A DNA stretch of 64,000 nucleotides from contig NZ_CADIKI010000026.1 of assembly GCF_902859935.1 (NCBI RefSeq), positions 56,630-120,629 on the forward strand, read 5' to 3'. The translations under genes and the position numbers were made by a program. The notes beneath the pieces were generated by a model, which worked only from the letters and a program-made list of their open reading frames with translations, made no database searches and was not told the DNA's origin. Origin of the DNA: Paraburkholderia fynbosensis (GTDB lineage Bacteria > Pseudomonadota > Gammaproteobacteria > Burkholderiales > Burkholderiaceae). Positions 35,863 through 44,197 of the stretch are shown in pieces. The stretch's first letter is position 1. Each line of letters opens with the position of its first letter.

Positions 35863-36966
35863 TTAGTGAACGGCGGCCAGCGAGCGGCGGCGCACCCGGT
35901 AGTTCACGAACAGGTCGGCACCCAGCAGGCAGAACAGCAAGAGCCCCTGGAACACGCCGGAAAGCGCCTGCGGCAATTGCATCGAGGTCTGCACCGCTTC
36001 GCCGCCGAGATACAGCAAGGCCATCAGGAGACTCGCGAGCACGATGCCGAGCGGATGCAACCGCCCGACGAACACGACGATGATCGCCGTGAAGCCGTAG
36101 CCCGGCGACCATGTCGCCTGCAACTGGCCGATCGGGCCGGCGATCTCGCCCATTCCGGCGAGGCCCGCGAGGCCGCCGCTGATCAGCAGCGACATCCAGA
36201 TGGTTTTCTTGTCGGAGAAGCCCGCATAGCGCGCGGCAAGCGGCGCGAGGCCGCCGACGTTCATCCTGTAGCCCGCGAAGCTTTTGCGCATGAAGAGCCA
36301 CACGAGCGGGATCGCGATCAGCGTGACGAACACCGACGCGTTCAGCCGCGTGCCGCGCAGCCATTTCCAGTGCCAGTCGCCGTAGAGCGTTGGATAGAGC
36401 GCGTCGCCGCTGAACATTTCCGACAGCGGGAAATTCATGCCCTGCGGATCGCGCCACGGGCCGCTCACCAGATAGATCAGCAGTTGCGTGGCCACGTACG
36501 TGAGCATCAGGCTCACGAGAATCTCGTTGGTGTTGAAGCGGCTCTTGAGCAGCGCGGGAATCGCCGCCCACGCCATGCCGCCGAGCACGCCGGCGATCAT
36601 CATGGTCGGCAGGATCCACCAGCCGGTGGCCTCGTCGAAATAGATCGCGACGCCGCTCGCGGCAATGCCGCCGAGCAGCATCTGCCCTTCCGCGCCGATA
36701 TTCCAGACGTTGGCGCGATAGCCGATCGCGAGGCCGAGGCCGATCAGGCACAGCGGCGACGCCTTCAGCAGCAGCTCGGACCAGCCGTTCACACTCGACA
36801 GCGGTTCGATGAAAAACGCGTGCATCGCCTGCAAGGGATCGCGGCCAACGAGGCTGAAAATCAGAAAGCCGATCGCGAGCGTGAGCAACGCGGCGATCAG
36901 CGGCACGGCGAACTGCATCGTGCGCGAGGGCGTCGTGCGTGCTTCGAGTCGATAAGGAAGAATCAT
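35863..36966 (-). CDS. BMP-type ABC transporter permease
   Basis: The 367-residue permease has the same BPD_transp_2 fold with a longer N-terminus and the segment GYRANVWNIGAEGQMLLGGIAASGVAIYFD, where NIGAEGQ is the family's cytoplasmic coupling motif. It lies 84 bases after the ATPase gene and 31 bases before the second permease. Together the two would form a heterodimeric channel. Confidence 0.87.
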   Translation of the reverse strand: MILPYRLEARTTPSRTMQFAVPLIAALLTLAIGFLIFSLVGRDPLQAMHAFFIEPLSSVNGWSELLLKASPLCLIGLGLAIGYRANVWNIGAEGQMLLGGIAASGVAIYFDEATGWWILPTMMIAGVLGGMAWAAIPALLKSRFNTNEILVSLMLTYVATQLLIYLVSGPWRDPQGMNFPLSEMFSGDALYPTLYGDWHWKWLRGTRLNASVFVTLIAIPLVWLFMRKSFAGYRMNVGGLAPLAARYAGFSDKKTIWMSLLISGGLAGLAGMGEIAGPIGQLQATWSPGYGFTAIIVVFVGRLHPLGIVLASLLMALLYLGGEAVQTSMQLPQALSGVFQGLLLFCLLGADLFVNYRVRRRSLAAVH

Positions 36967-37050
36967 GGGTAGCGTGTGATTTGTTGGTTCTGGTTGTGAG
37001 GCTCGAACGACGTGGCTCGCCTCTTCTCGCCTCTTCTCGCCTCGCGCGCT

Positions 37051-38652
37051 TTACGCGTGCGCCGCCTGTTCCGCCGACGGCGCCGCGCCCTCGCGCGCGC
37101 CGAACAGACCCGCCATCCAGCGGCCGATTTCCTCGGCATTGGTCGCTCCCGTCGCGCGTACCGGCGAGAGCCGGCCGCCGGCGAGCACCGCGAGGCGATC
37201 GCAGATGTCGAACAGCTCTTCCAGTTCCTCCGAGATCACCAGAATCGCGACGCCGCGTGCCGCCAGATCGAGCAACTGTTGACGGATGAACGCCGCCGCG
37301 CCGACGTCGACGCCCCATGTAGGCTGCGCGACCACCAGCACTTTGGGCGCCTGCAGGATTTCGCGCCCCATGATGTATTTCTGCAGATTGCCGCCGGACA
37401 GACTTTGCGCAAGCGCTTGCGGGCCGCCGCAACGCACATCGAAGGCGTCGATGCAGCGCTTCGCGAACGCTCGCATCGCGCCCGCCTTGATCCAGCCCGA
37501 GCTCACCATCTGCTGACGATGCGCGGTGAGCAGCGCGTTCTCCGATAGCGACATGGCCGGCACCGCGCCACGGCCCAGGCGCTCTTCCGGCACGAAGCCG
37601 AGACCGAGCGCGCGCCGGCCGCCCGCGCCGAGGCGCCCGGCCGCCTTGCCGCAAAGCGTGACCGCGTCGGCACGCACGCCGCGTTTTTCACCGGACAGCG
37701 CCGAGAGCAACTCCGCCTGGCCGTTGCCCGACACGCCCGCGATGCCGAAAATCTCGCCCGCATGCACGCCGAACGACACGTCGTGCAGCGACGTGCCGAA
37801 CGGGTCGTCGCTCTGCACCGACAACTGCTTCACGTCGAGCAGCACGGCGCCCGGATTGTGCTCGCGCCGCGTGTAATCGGGCAGCGAATGGCCGACCATC
37901 AACTGCGCGAGCGACGCATGGGTCTCGCCCTTCGGCTTCACGTGACCCGTCACACGGCCGCCGCGCATCACGGTCGCGCTGTCGCACAGCTCCTGGATTT
38001 CGTCGAGCTTGTGGCTGATGTAGAGAATGCTGCAGCCTTCGGCCGCCAGCCGCCGCAACGTCGCGAAGAGCTTTCTCACCGCTTGCGGCGTCAGCACCGA
38101 AGTCGGCTCGTCCATGATCAGCAGGCGCGGGTTCTGCAACAGACAGCGCACGATCTCGACGCGCTGCCGCTCGCCCACCGTCAGGCTATGCACGTGACGC
38201 TGCGGATCGATGTCGAGCCCGTAGTCAGCCGAGACTTCGCGGATGCGTTTGGAAAGCGTCTTCAGGTCGAACGGTTCGTCGAGTGCGAGCGCGATGTTTT
38301 CGCCGACCGTGAGCGTCTCGAACAGCGAAAAATGCTGGAACACCATGCCGATGCCGAGCTTGCGCGCCGCCGCCGGGTTCGCGATCTCGACCACCTCGCC
38401 TTCCCAGCGAATCTCGCCGGCGTCGGGCCGCACCGCGCCGTAGATGATCTTCATCAGCGTGCTTTTGCCGGCGCCGTTTTCGCCGAGCACCGCATGGATC
38501 TCGCCCGGGGCGACGATCAATGTGACGTCGTCGTTGGCGCGCACCGCCGGGTACTGTTTGGTGATGCCCTCGAGCATCAGCCGGGGCGCCGCCTGTTCCG
38601 GCCTCGCTGCCGGCTGCGCGGCGGCGCCGTCGCTATAAGAAGAGTCGCTCAT
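37051..38652 (-). CDS. BMP-type ABC transporter ATPase (tandem NBD)
   Basis: The 533-residue protein carries two nucleotide-binding domains, as in sugar/nucleoside importers. The first is intact (GENGAGKST, signature-like LTVGERQRVEI, LLIMDEPTSVL). The second is degenerate: GVSGNGQAEL at Walker A and VVAQPTWGVDVG at Walker B, where the usual Asp-Glu is Ala-Gln, although LSGGNLQK is present. This pattern is known in the NupO/BMP subfamily. It drives the permeases after it. ATG 38652 has GGA six bases upstream. A LysR gene is divergent 250 bases away. Confidence 0.9.
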   Translation of the reverse strand: MSDSSYSDGAAAQPAARPEQAAPRLMLEGITKQYPAVRANDDVTLIVAPGEIHAVLGENGAGKSTLMKIIYGAVRPDAGEIRWEGEVVEIANPAAARKLGIGMVFQHFSLFETLTVGENIALALDEPFDLKTLSKRIREVSADYGLDIDPQRHVHSLTVGERQRVEIVRCLLQNPRLLIMDEPTSVLTPQAVRKLFATLRRLAAEGCSILYISHKLDEIQELCDSATVMRGGRVTGHVKPKGETHASLAQLMVGHSLPDYTRREHNPGAVLLDVKQLSVQSDDPFGTSLHDVSFGVHAGEIFGIAGVSGNGQAELLSALSGEKRGVRADAVTLCGKAAGRLGAGGRRALGLGFVPEERLGRGAVPAMSLSENALLTAHRQQMVSSGWIKAGAMRAFAKRCIDAFDVRCGGPQALAQSLSGGNLQKYIMGREILQAPKVLVVAQPTWGVDVGAAAFIRQQLLDLAARGVAILVISEELEELFDICDRLAVLAGGRLSPVRATGATNAEEIGRWMAGLFGAREGAAPSAEQAAHA

Positions 38653-38902
38653 GTGATTCCGTAGTGCGTCAGTGACGTCCGGTTTCGGCGCGTCCGTCCA
38701 CCTTGCCGGCGGACGATCCGTCACCACAACCGGATGACAATACCTAATTCGACCCGCTCAGTCGAGCCATCAAAATTCCCGCAAACCCGCGCCGCAGCGC
38801 GCTCTGCGGGTATGCCACCCTTGACGTCGTTTTTCGTTCATATTAAAACGCATATACCCCCACGCCCGTTCGATCAGCCAGAACATATATTTCGGAGAAG
38901 TC

Positions 38903-39835
38903 ATGAGCCAGCAACGCGAGGCGATCGATACGTACCTACTGCGCGTCTTGCACACCTTGTTGATGGAGCGCAGCGTCACCCGCGCGGCCGTCAAGCTGAA
39001 TCAGTCGCAACCTGCGATCAGCGCGGCGCTGCGCCGCCTGCGCGACATCACCGGCGACCCGCTGCTGGTGCGCGGCAAATCCGGCATGGTGCCGACCGAG
39101 TACGGCCTGCGCCTGCTCGAACCGGTACAGAACGCGCTGCGCGAAATCGAACGCATCAAGTTCCAGCAGCACAACTTCGATCCAGCGACCTCGATCCGTT
39201 GCTACCGGATCGGCTGCCCGGACTACCTGAACGTGCTGTTCGTGCCGACGGTGGTCGAACGTTTTCGCCAGGCCGCGCCCAACGCGACGCTCGAATTTCA
39301 CTCGCTCGGGCCCGCCTTCGACTACGAACTCGCGCTCGAGGACGGCAAGCTCGACATCGTGGTCGGCAACTGGCCGGAGCCGCCGGAGCAACTGCATCTG
39401 TCGAACCTGTTCGTCGATCAGATCGTCTGCCTGATGAGCAACACGCATCCGTTCGCCAAACGCGGCGGCCTCACGCTCGACCAGTACCTGAACGCCCCGC
39501 ATCTCGCGCCGACGCCTTATTCGGTGGGCCAGCGCGGCGCGATCGACGTGCATCTCGCGCGCGAGCGCCTGAAGCGTCACGTGGTCGTCACGTTGCCGTA
39601 CTTCAATCTGGCGCCGTACGTGCTGATCAAATCCGATCTGATCTTCACCACGACGCGCCTCTTTGCCGATTACTACGCGAAGTTCCTGCCGCTGACCGTG
39701 GTGCCCGCGCCGCTCGATTTCCCGCCCATGCAGTACTACCAGCTGTGGCACGAACGCGTGCATTACTCCGACGAAGTGCGCTGGCTGCGCAGTCTGGTCG
39801 CCGAAGCGACCAGGACGTTGATCGACAAACCCTGA
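38903..39835 (+). CDS. LysR-family regulator, likely of the purine genes
   Basis: The 310-residue protein has a LysR helix-turn-helix (residues 10-68: LLRVLHTLLMERSVTRAAVKLNQSQPAISAALRRLRDITGDPLLVR) of the NodD/PhnS type and a C-terminal substrate domain. GGAG sits five bases before ATG 38903. It lies between the divergent importer operon and the 8-oxoguanine deaminase, so it most likely responds to a purine intermediate. The 250-base gap with the ATPase gene contains ATAT-rich patches but no clear T-N11-A box that I would assign. Confidence 0.87.
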   Translation: MSQQREAIDTYLLRVLHTLLMERSVTRAAVKLNQSQPAISAALRRLRDITGDPLLVRGKSGMVPTEYGLRLLEPVQNALREIERIKFQQHNFDPATSIRCYRIGCPDYLNVLFVPTVVERFRQAAPNATLEFHSLGPAFDYELALEDGKLDIVVGNWPEPPEQLHLSNLFVDQIVCLMSNTHPFAKRGGLTLDQYLNAPHLAPTPYSVGQRGAIDVHLARERLKRHVVVTLPYFNLAPYVLIKSDLIFTTTRLFADYYAKFLPLTVVPAPLDFPPMQYYQLWHERVHYSDEVRWLRSLVAEATRTLIDKP

Positions 39836-39920
39836 CGCCTCGTTTTCAGCTGTTGCGCGGGTGGCGGGCGTGCCGCGCATGACGCTGGCGTCCCTGCTCG
39901 CTTTCCCGCACTTTCCCCTT

Positions 39921-41318
39921 CTACGCCGCCGCCTCGTAAAGCGTCTTCGCCAGCCGGTTGTGCTGCTCGATGACCGGCCCGAGGTCGAGCGTCGTCAACT
40001 GGCCGTCTTTCACCACCACCTTGCCGCCGATCACGCTATAGCTCACCTGTGAAGGCGCACAGAACACCAGCGCCGCGACCGGGTCGTGCAACGCGCCCGC
40101 AAACAGCGGCTGACGCAGGTCGAACGACACGAAGTCCGCCGCCATGCCCGGCGCGAGCGCGCCGATGTCGTCGCGATTGAGCACCTTCGCGCCGCCCAGC
40201 GTCGCGATCTCCAAGGCGTCGCGCGCGGTCATCGCATCCGGCCCGAAACCGACCCGCTGCAACAGCAACGCCTGGCGCACTTCGGCGACCATCTGCGCGC
40301 CGTCGTTCGAAGCCGAACCGTCGACGCCCAGCCCCACCGGCACGCCCGCGAGACGCATGCGCCTGACCGGTGCAATGCCCGAGGCAAGCCGCATGTTCGA
40401 ACATGGACAGTGCGCAACCCCGGTGCCCGTGCGCGCGAACAGTTCGATGCCCGCGTCGTCGAGTTGCACACAGTGCGCATGCCACACATCGTGGCCGACC
40501 CAACCGAGGTCTTCCGCATACTCGGCGGGCGTCATGCCAAACTTCTCGCGGCTGTATGCAACGTCGTTGACGTTCTCCGCGAGGTGCGTATGCAGCGACA
40601 CGCCGTAGTGACGCGCGATCGACGCCGACTCGCGCATCAACTCGCGGCTCACCGAAAACGGCGAGCACGGCGCGACCACTACCCGCAGCATCGCGTAGCG
40701 CCCCTCATCGTGATACGTCTCGATCAGCCGCTGCGTATCTTTCAGGATGTCCGCTTCACGCTCGACCACCGAATCCGGCGGCAAGCCGCCGTCCTTCTGC
40801 CCCACGCTCATGCTGCCGCGCGCCGCATGAAAACGCATGCCGATCCGCCGTGCCGCCGCAATGCTGTCATCGAGCCGGCTGCCGTTCGGATAGATATACA
40901 GATGGTCGCTCGACGTCGTGCAACCGGACAGCAGCAGTTCGGCCATCGCCGTCAGCGTCGAGACTTCGATCATCTCCGGCGTGAGATGGGCCCACACCTT
41001 GTACAGATTCGTGAGCCAGCCGAACAGCTCGGCGTTCTGCGCGGCGGGCAACGCACGCGTGAGGCTCTGATACATGTGGTGATGCGTATTCACGAGACCC
41101 GGGATGACCAGGTGGCCACGCAGGTCGAGCACTTCGTCGGCGGTGGGCGGCAACTGCGCCGTCGGCCCGACCGCGACGATGCGGTTGTCCTCGATATACA
41201 GACCGCCGTCGCGCAGTTCGCGCCTCGCGCCGTCCATCGTGACCAGCACCTGCGCGTGCTTGACCAGCATCGTTTTCTTCGCCTTTCCCGATTGCTGTGT
41301 CGCCTGTTCCATCGTCAT
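39921..41318 (-). CDS. 8-oxoguanine deaminase (amidohydrolase family)
   Basis: The 465-residue amidohydrolase has the metal site H79-x-H81 (NTHHHMYQS), a later His (HTHLAEN), another in VWHAHCV, and the Asp in GVDGSASND. The SHxxYIYP-type segment DHLYIYP and the overall order match 8-oxoguanine deaminases of the ATZ/TRZ-like group, which turn 8-oxoguanine into urate and NH3. That product is exactly the substrate of PuuD two genes on. The start at 41318 has GGAG eight bases upstream; 41312 is a possible second ATG. A guanine deaminase activity cannot be excluded. Confidence 0.82.
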   Translation of the reverse strand: MTMEQATQQSGKAKKTMLVKHAQVLVTMDGARRELRDGGLYIEDNRIVAVGPTAQLPPTADEVLDLRGHLVIPGLVNTHHHMYQSLTRALPAAQNAELFGWLTNLYKVWAHLTPEMIEVSTLTAMAELLLSGCTTSSDHLYIYPNGSRLDDSIAAARRIGMRFHAARGSMSVGQKDGGLPPDSVVEREADILKDTQRLIETYHDEGRYAMLRVVVAPCSPFSVSRELMRESASIARHYGVSLHTHLAENVNDVAYSREKFGMTPAEYAEDLGWVGHDVWHAHCVQLDDAGIELFARTGTGVAHCPCSNMRLASGIAPVRRMRLAGVPVGLGVDGSASNDGAQMVAEVRQALLLQRVGFGPDAMTARDALEIATLGGAKVLNRDDIGALAPGMAADFVSFDLRQPLFAGALHDPVAALVFCAPSQVSYSVIGGKVVVKDGQLTTLDLGPVIEQHNRLAKTLYEAAA

Positions 41319-41834
41319 TCGTTTTCTCCGCTTCAATACTTCCGTGCAAAGCCGCTCGAACGCGATGTGACGGCACGCCAACCGCGCCGCCGCGTCCCGT
41401 CGAACGCCGTTGGCCCGGTTACCCGGCGTGTTCCGCCGTCTTCGGGGTGCGCCGCAAAGGGTTCGTCTCCGCCGCGGCGCACAGGTGTAACCTTCGACGG
41501 CCAAAATAAGCATGGCAACTCGCGCCAATGCGATACCCAACCTCACGCTATCGATATAGTGGGCCTTTTTTGGCGCCGCTACGATCGAAGCGACGCGCAG
41601 CAGCCGAACCAGGCAACTCGCTGCGGCTTTCGACGGGCTGTCCAACATGCGCCAGGTATTATCTTTCCTATCTCGCGCGCGCTGAACGGAACAACCTTTT
41701 TACAATGGCTGCCACGGCGCTCGCTTCAATTCGCCGACGGGTATGTAGCCACTGACGTGGAGCCTCGATCCGCCGCAAACGTATCTGGATCGGGCTGCCG
41801 CCGAAACCTCGCAAACACACAAGGAAAATTGCGA
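41319..41834. promoter_or_regulatory. Divergent control region between 8-oxoguanine deaminase and uraH
   Basis: The 516 bases hold no gene. A TACAAT at 41701-41706 would start uraH transcription about 120 bases ahead of its ATG, leaving a long leader that contains short stems (for example CCAC...GTGG near 41752-41762). Such a leader could be a riboswitch, but I cannot identify a known consensus. Confidence 0.35.
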
Positions 41835-42188
41835 ATGGGAAAGCTCACTACCCATGTGCTCGACACCGCGAACGGCCGTCCCGGCGCGGGCATCAAGGTC
41901 GAACTCTTCGCGCTGGCGGGCGACACGCGCCGCGCGCTCAAAACCACCACCACCAATGACGACGGCCGCTGCGACGCGCCGCTGCTGGAGGGCGACGCAC
42001 TCGTCGCGGGCGAATACGAGCTCGTGTTCGGCGCGGGCGACTACTTCGCGTCGATCGGCACGAAAGTGCCCGAGCCGCGTTTCGTCGATCGTGTGGTGCT
42101 GCGCTTCGGCGTGGCCGACGCCGCTGCGCATTATCACGTGCCGCTGCTGGTGTCGCCGTGGTCGTACAGCACGTATCGAGGCAGCTAG
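41835..42188 (+). CDS. uraH: 5-hydroxyisourate hydrolase
   Basis: The 117-residue transthyretin-like enzyme has the start MGKLTTHVLDTANGRPGAG with His7 and ends with the diagnostic YRGS tetrapeptide. VADAAAHYHVPLLVSPWSYSTYRGS is typical of the family. It hydrolyses 5-hydroxyisourate, made by PuuD, to OHCU. AAGGAA lies nine bases before ATG 41835. It is 279 bases before puuD on the same strand. Confidence 0.95.
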   Translation: MGKLTTHVLDTANGRPGAGIKVELFALAGDTRRALKTTTTNDDGRCDAPLLEGDALVAGEYELVFGAGDYFASIGTKVPEPRFVDRVVLRFGVADAAAHYHVPLLVSPWSYSTYRGS

Positions 42189-42467
42189 GCGGCGTTGGCG
42201 CGGCCACGTCCGATTGCATTGCGCAGATGCTCGCCGGCACTTTCCTGATGCCTCGCGAGCACCCGCGAAACGCATTCGAACGCGCGTGGCCTCTCCCCCC
42301 GGCGGACCTGAGACCATAAAAAATTCGACGCCGTGCGAACTGAGCGCATCGCGTCTTCGACCCCGCGGTCAGCGCGCTGAGCCCGGACGGCCCGAGATCC
42401 GTCAGACGGGTCCAGCGAGGCGCCGAACGTCATCGCGCATACAACGAATCAGAAGTGGAGGAGTGTC

Positions 42468-43661
42468 ATGGAAGGCTTTATCACCGACTGGTTGAATCTC
42501 GCGATTCGCTGGTTCCACGTCATCGCCGCGATTGCCTGGATCGGCGAGTCGTTCTATTTCGTCGCGCTCGACAACAGCCTCAAACCGCCGCAGGATCCGA
42601 ACCAGCGCCGGCGCGGCGTGTTCGGCGAACTGTGGCACGTGCACGGCGGCGGCTTCTACAACATGCAGAAGTACACCGTCGCGCCGCCGGAAATGCCCGA
42701 CGATCTGCACTGGTCGAAGTGGCCGTCGTACACCACGTGGCTGTCGGGCTTCGGCCTCTTCACCGTGCTGTATCTGTTCTCGCCGACCACGTATCTGATC
42801 GATAAGAACGTGCTCGACATGGGTCCGGTGGTCGCCGTCGCGTCGGCGATCGGCTTCCTCGCGGCCGGCTGGATCGTGTACGACTCGCTGTGCCGCATTC
42901 TCGGCAACCGCGACAAGGCGCTCGGTATCTGCGTCGGCGTGTACGTGGTGATCGCCGCGTGGCTCGCCTGCCATATCTTCGCGGGCCGCGCGGCCTATCT
43001 GATCATGGGTGCGATGCTGGCGACGATCATGTCGGCCAACGTGTTCTTCGTGATCATTCCGGGCCAGCGCAAGATGGTCGACGCGATGCTCAAAGGCAAC
43101 ACGCCGAACCCGATCTACGGCAAGCGTGGCAAGCAACGCTCGGTGCACAACACGTATTTCACCTTGCCGGTGGTATTCGCGATGCTGTCGAACCACTACG
43201 CGATGACCTACACGCATCCGTACAACTGGGCCGTGCTGCTGGTCATCATGCTGGCGGGCGCGCTGATCCGCCAGTTCTTCGTGATGCGCCACCGCGGCCA
43301 GGTGCTGTGGTATCTGCCGCTCGTCGGCATCGCGCTGATGTTCTGCGCCCTCTTCTGGACCATGCCGAAGCCGCTCGTGCCACAAGCGCAGGCCGCGAAC
43401 GCGCCGGCGGTCAGGGTCACCGACATCGCGCCGGTGCTGCAACAGCGCTGCGTGGCCTGCCACTCCGCGCATCCGACGATGATGGGCAGCGCACCGGCCG
43501 GCGTGCTGCTGGATACGCCCGACGAAATCTCGCAGAACGCGCAGCGGATCTATCAGCAGGCTGTGACGTTGAAGGCGATGCCGCTCGGCAACGTGACGCA
43601 CATGACCGACGACGAGCGGATGAAAATCGCGGCCTGGTTCGAAGGAGGCGCGGCAAAGTAA
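42468..43661 (+). CDS. puuD: Membrane-bound urate hydroxylase with C-terminal cytochrome c domain
   Basis: This 397-residue PuuD protein starts with a helix (ITDWLNLAIRWFHVIAAIAWIGESFYFVALD). It has about eight membrane helices in total and then a periplasmic-type cytochrome c domain with heme site C328-V-A-C-H332. PuuD oxidises urate to 5-hydroxyisourate and passes electrons through the heme domain to the respiratory chain, so no H2O2 forms as it does with soluble uricase. Met residues after the CxxCH (for example in LKAMPLGN) can be the sixth ligand. It follows uraH on the same strand. A 9-bp terminator stem lies 52 bases after its stop. Confidence 0.93.
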   Translation: MEGFITDWLNLAIRWFHVIAAIAWIGESFYFVALDNSLKPPQDPNQRRRGVFGELWHVHGGGFYNMQKYTVAPPEMPDDLHWSKWPSYTTWLSGFGLFTVLYLFSPTTYLIDKNVLDMGPVVAVASAIGFLAAGWIVYDSLCRILGNRDKALGICVGVYVVIAAWLACHIFAGRAAYLIMGAMLATIMSANVFFVIIPGQRKMVDAMLKGNTPNPIYGKRGKQRSVHNTYFTLPVVFAMLSNHYAMTYTHPYNWAVLLVIMLAGALIRQFFVMRHRGQVLWYLPLVGIALMFCALFWTMPKPLVPQAQAANAPAVRVTDIAPVLQQRCVACHSAHPTMMGSAPAGVLLDTPDEISQNAQRIYQQAVTLKAMPLGNVTHMTDDERMKIAAWFEGGAAK

Positions 43662-43712
43662 GCGAGGCGGCCGGACGCGAGGTTCGGCTTGCCAATCGAC
43701 GCAGCGGCACGA

Positions 43713-43748
43713 AGCGGGCTTTTCGCGCGAGCGGCAAGCCCGCTTTTT
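43713..43748 (+). terminator. Terminator of puuD
   Basis: AGCGGGCTT (43713-43721) and AAGCCCGCT (43736-43744) are perfectly complementary with a 14-base loop and a run of five T. The stem stands between puuD and the hipBA control region, so hipBA is transcribed independently. Confidence 0.8.
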
Positions 43749-43794
43749 CGTCCTGAGGGGCGTGGCTGGCACAGATCGGGAAGCCGCGTCATTA

Positions 43795-43929
43795 TGTAGC
43801 CCTTGGGCCACAAAATCGCACGAACTCTGGTAAAATGTAGCCCGTGAGACACAAACTTAAAAAATGATTTTGTAACCGATGGGCTACAATACGAATACCA
43901 ATCGCCGAAATTGATGCCTTGGGGCTACA
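43795..43929 (+). promoter_or_regulatory. Four-operator control region of hipBA
   Basis: Four 18-bp sites of form TGTAGCCC-N2-GGGCTACA are visible: 43795-43812, 43836-43853, 43871-43888 and 43912-43929. Their centres are 41, 35 and 41 bases apart. Each keeps one half perfect: the left half in the first two, the right half in the last two. The last site ends one base before the hipB start codon. TAAAAT (43831-43836) and TACAAT (43885-43890) are candidate -10 boxes overlapped by the sites. E. coli hipBA also has four HipB sites, with another sequence. Confidence 0.85.
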
Positions 43930-43930
43930 T

Positions 43931-44197
43931 ATGACCCATCTCGCCGACGTATCGGACATGCTGAAAGCGCTGCGGCGCGAAAACAACTTATCGCAAGAAG
44001 AACTGGCGCGCCGCGCCGGTGTGGCGCGCACCACCGTCGCGCGCATGGAAACGCTCGCCCGCAACGACATGAGCGTGTCCGTGCTGCTGCGTCTGCTCGA
44101 AGCGGCGGGCTACGACCTCAAGTTCGTCGCGCATGGGCACGGGCGCACGCTGGAAGACATCCTCGCTGAGCAACGCAGCCCGGAGCCGAACCCATGA
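43931..44197 (+). CDS. hipB: HipB-like antitoxin, XRE-type helix-turn-helix
   Basis: The 88-residue protein has an XRE helix-turn-helix at residues 7-55 (LKALRRENNLSQEELARRAGVARTTVARMETLARND). The tail HGRTLEDILAEQRSPEPNP is likely to touch the toxin. It should bind the four operators directly upstream as a dimer and neutralise HipA. Its stop overlaps the hipA start (ATGA), as is normal in hipBA. Confidence 0.9.
   Translation: MTHLADVSDMLKALRRENNLSQEELARRAGVARTTVARMETLARNDMSVSVLLRLLEAAGYDLKFVAHGHGRTLEDILAEQRSPEPNP

Noticed and set aside
33579..36083. Long open frame (834 codons) antisense to the BMP transporter
   Set aside because: Same effect: extreme Arg content and no domain, over three well-defined transporter genes.
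37051..38652. Broken second ATPase domain of the purine importer as a sign of pseudogenisation
   Set aside because: Ala-Gln at Walker B of the second domain is usual in the BMP/NupO subfamily; the first domain is intact.
43919..43930. Upstream TTG as the hipB start
   Set aside because: It lies inside the fourth operator; ATG 43931 is a better start and the conserved helix begins soon after.
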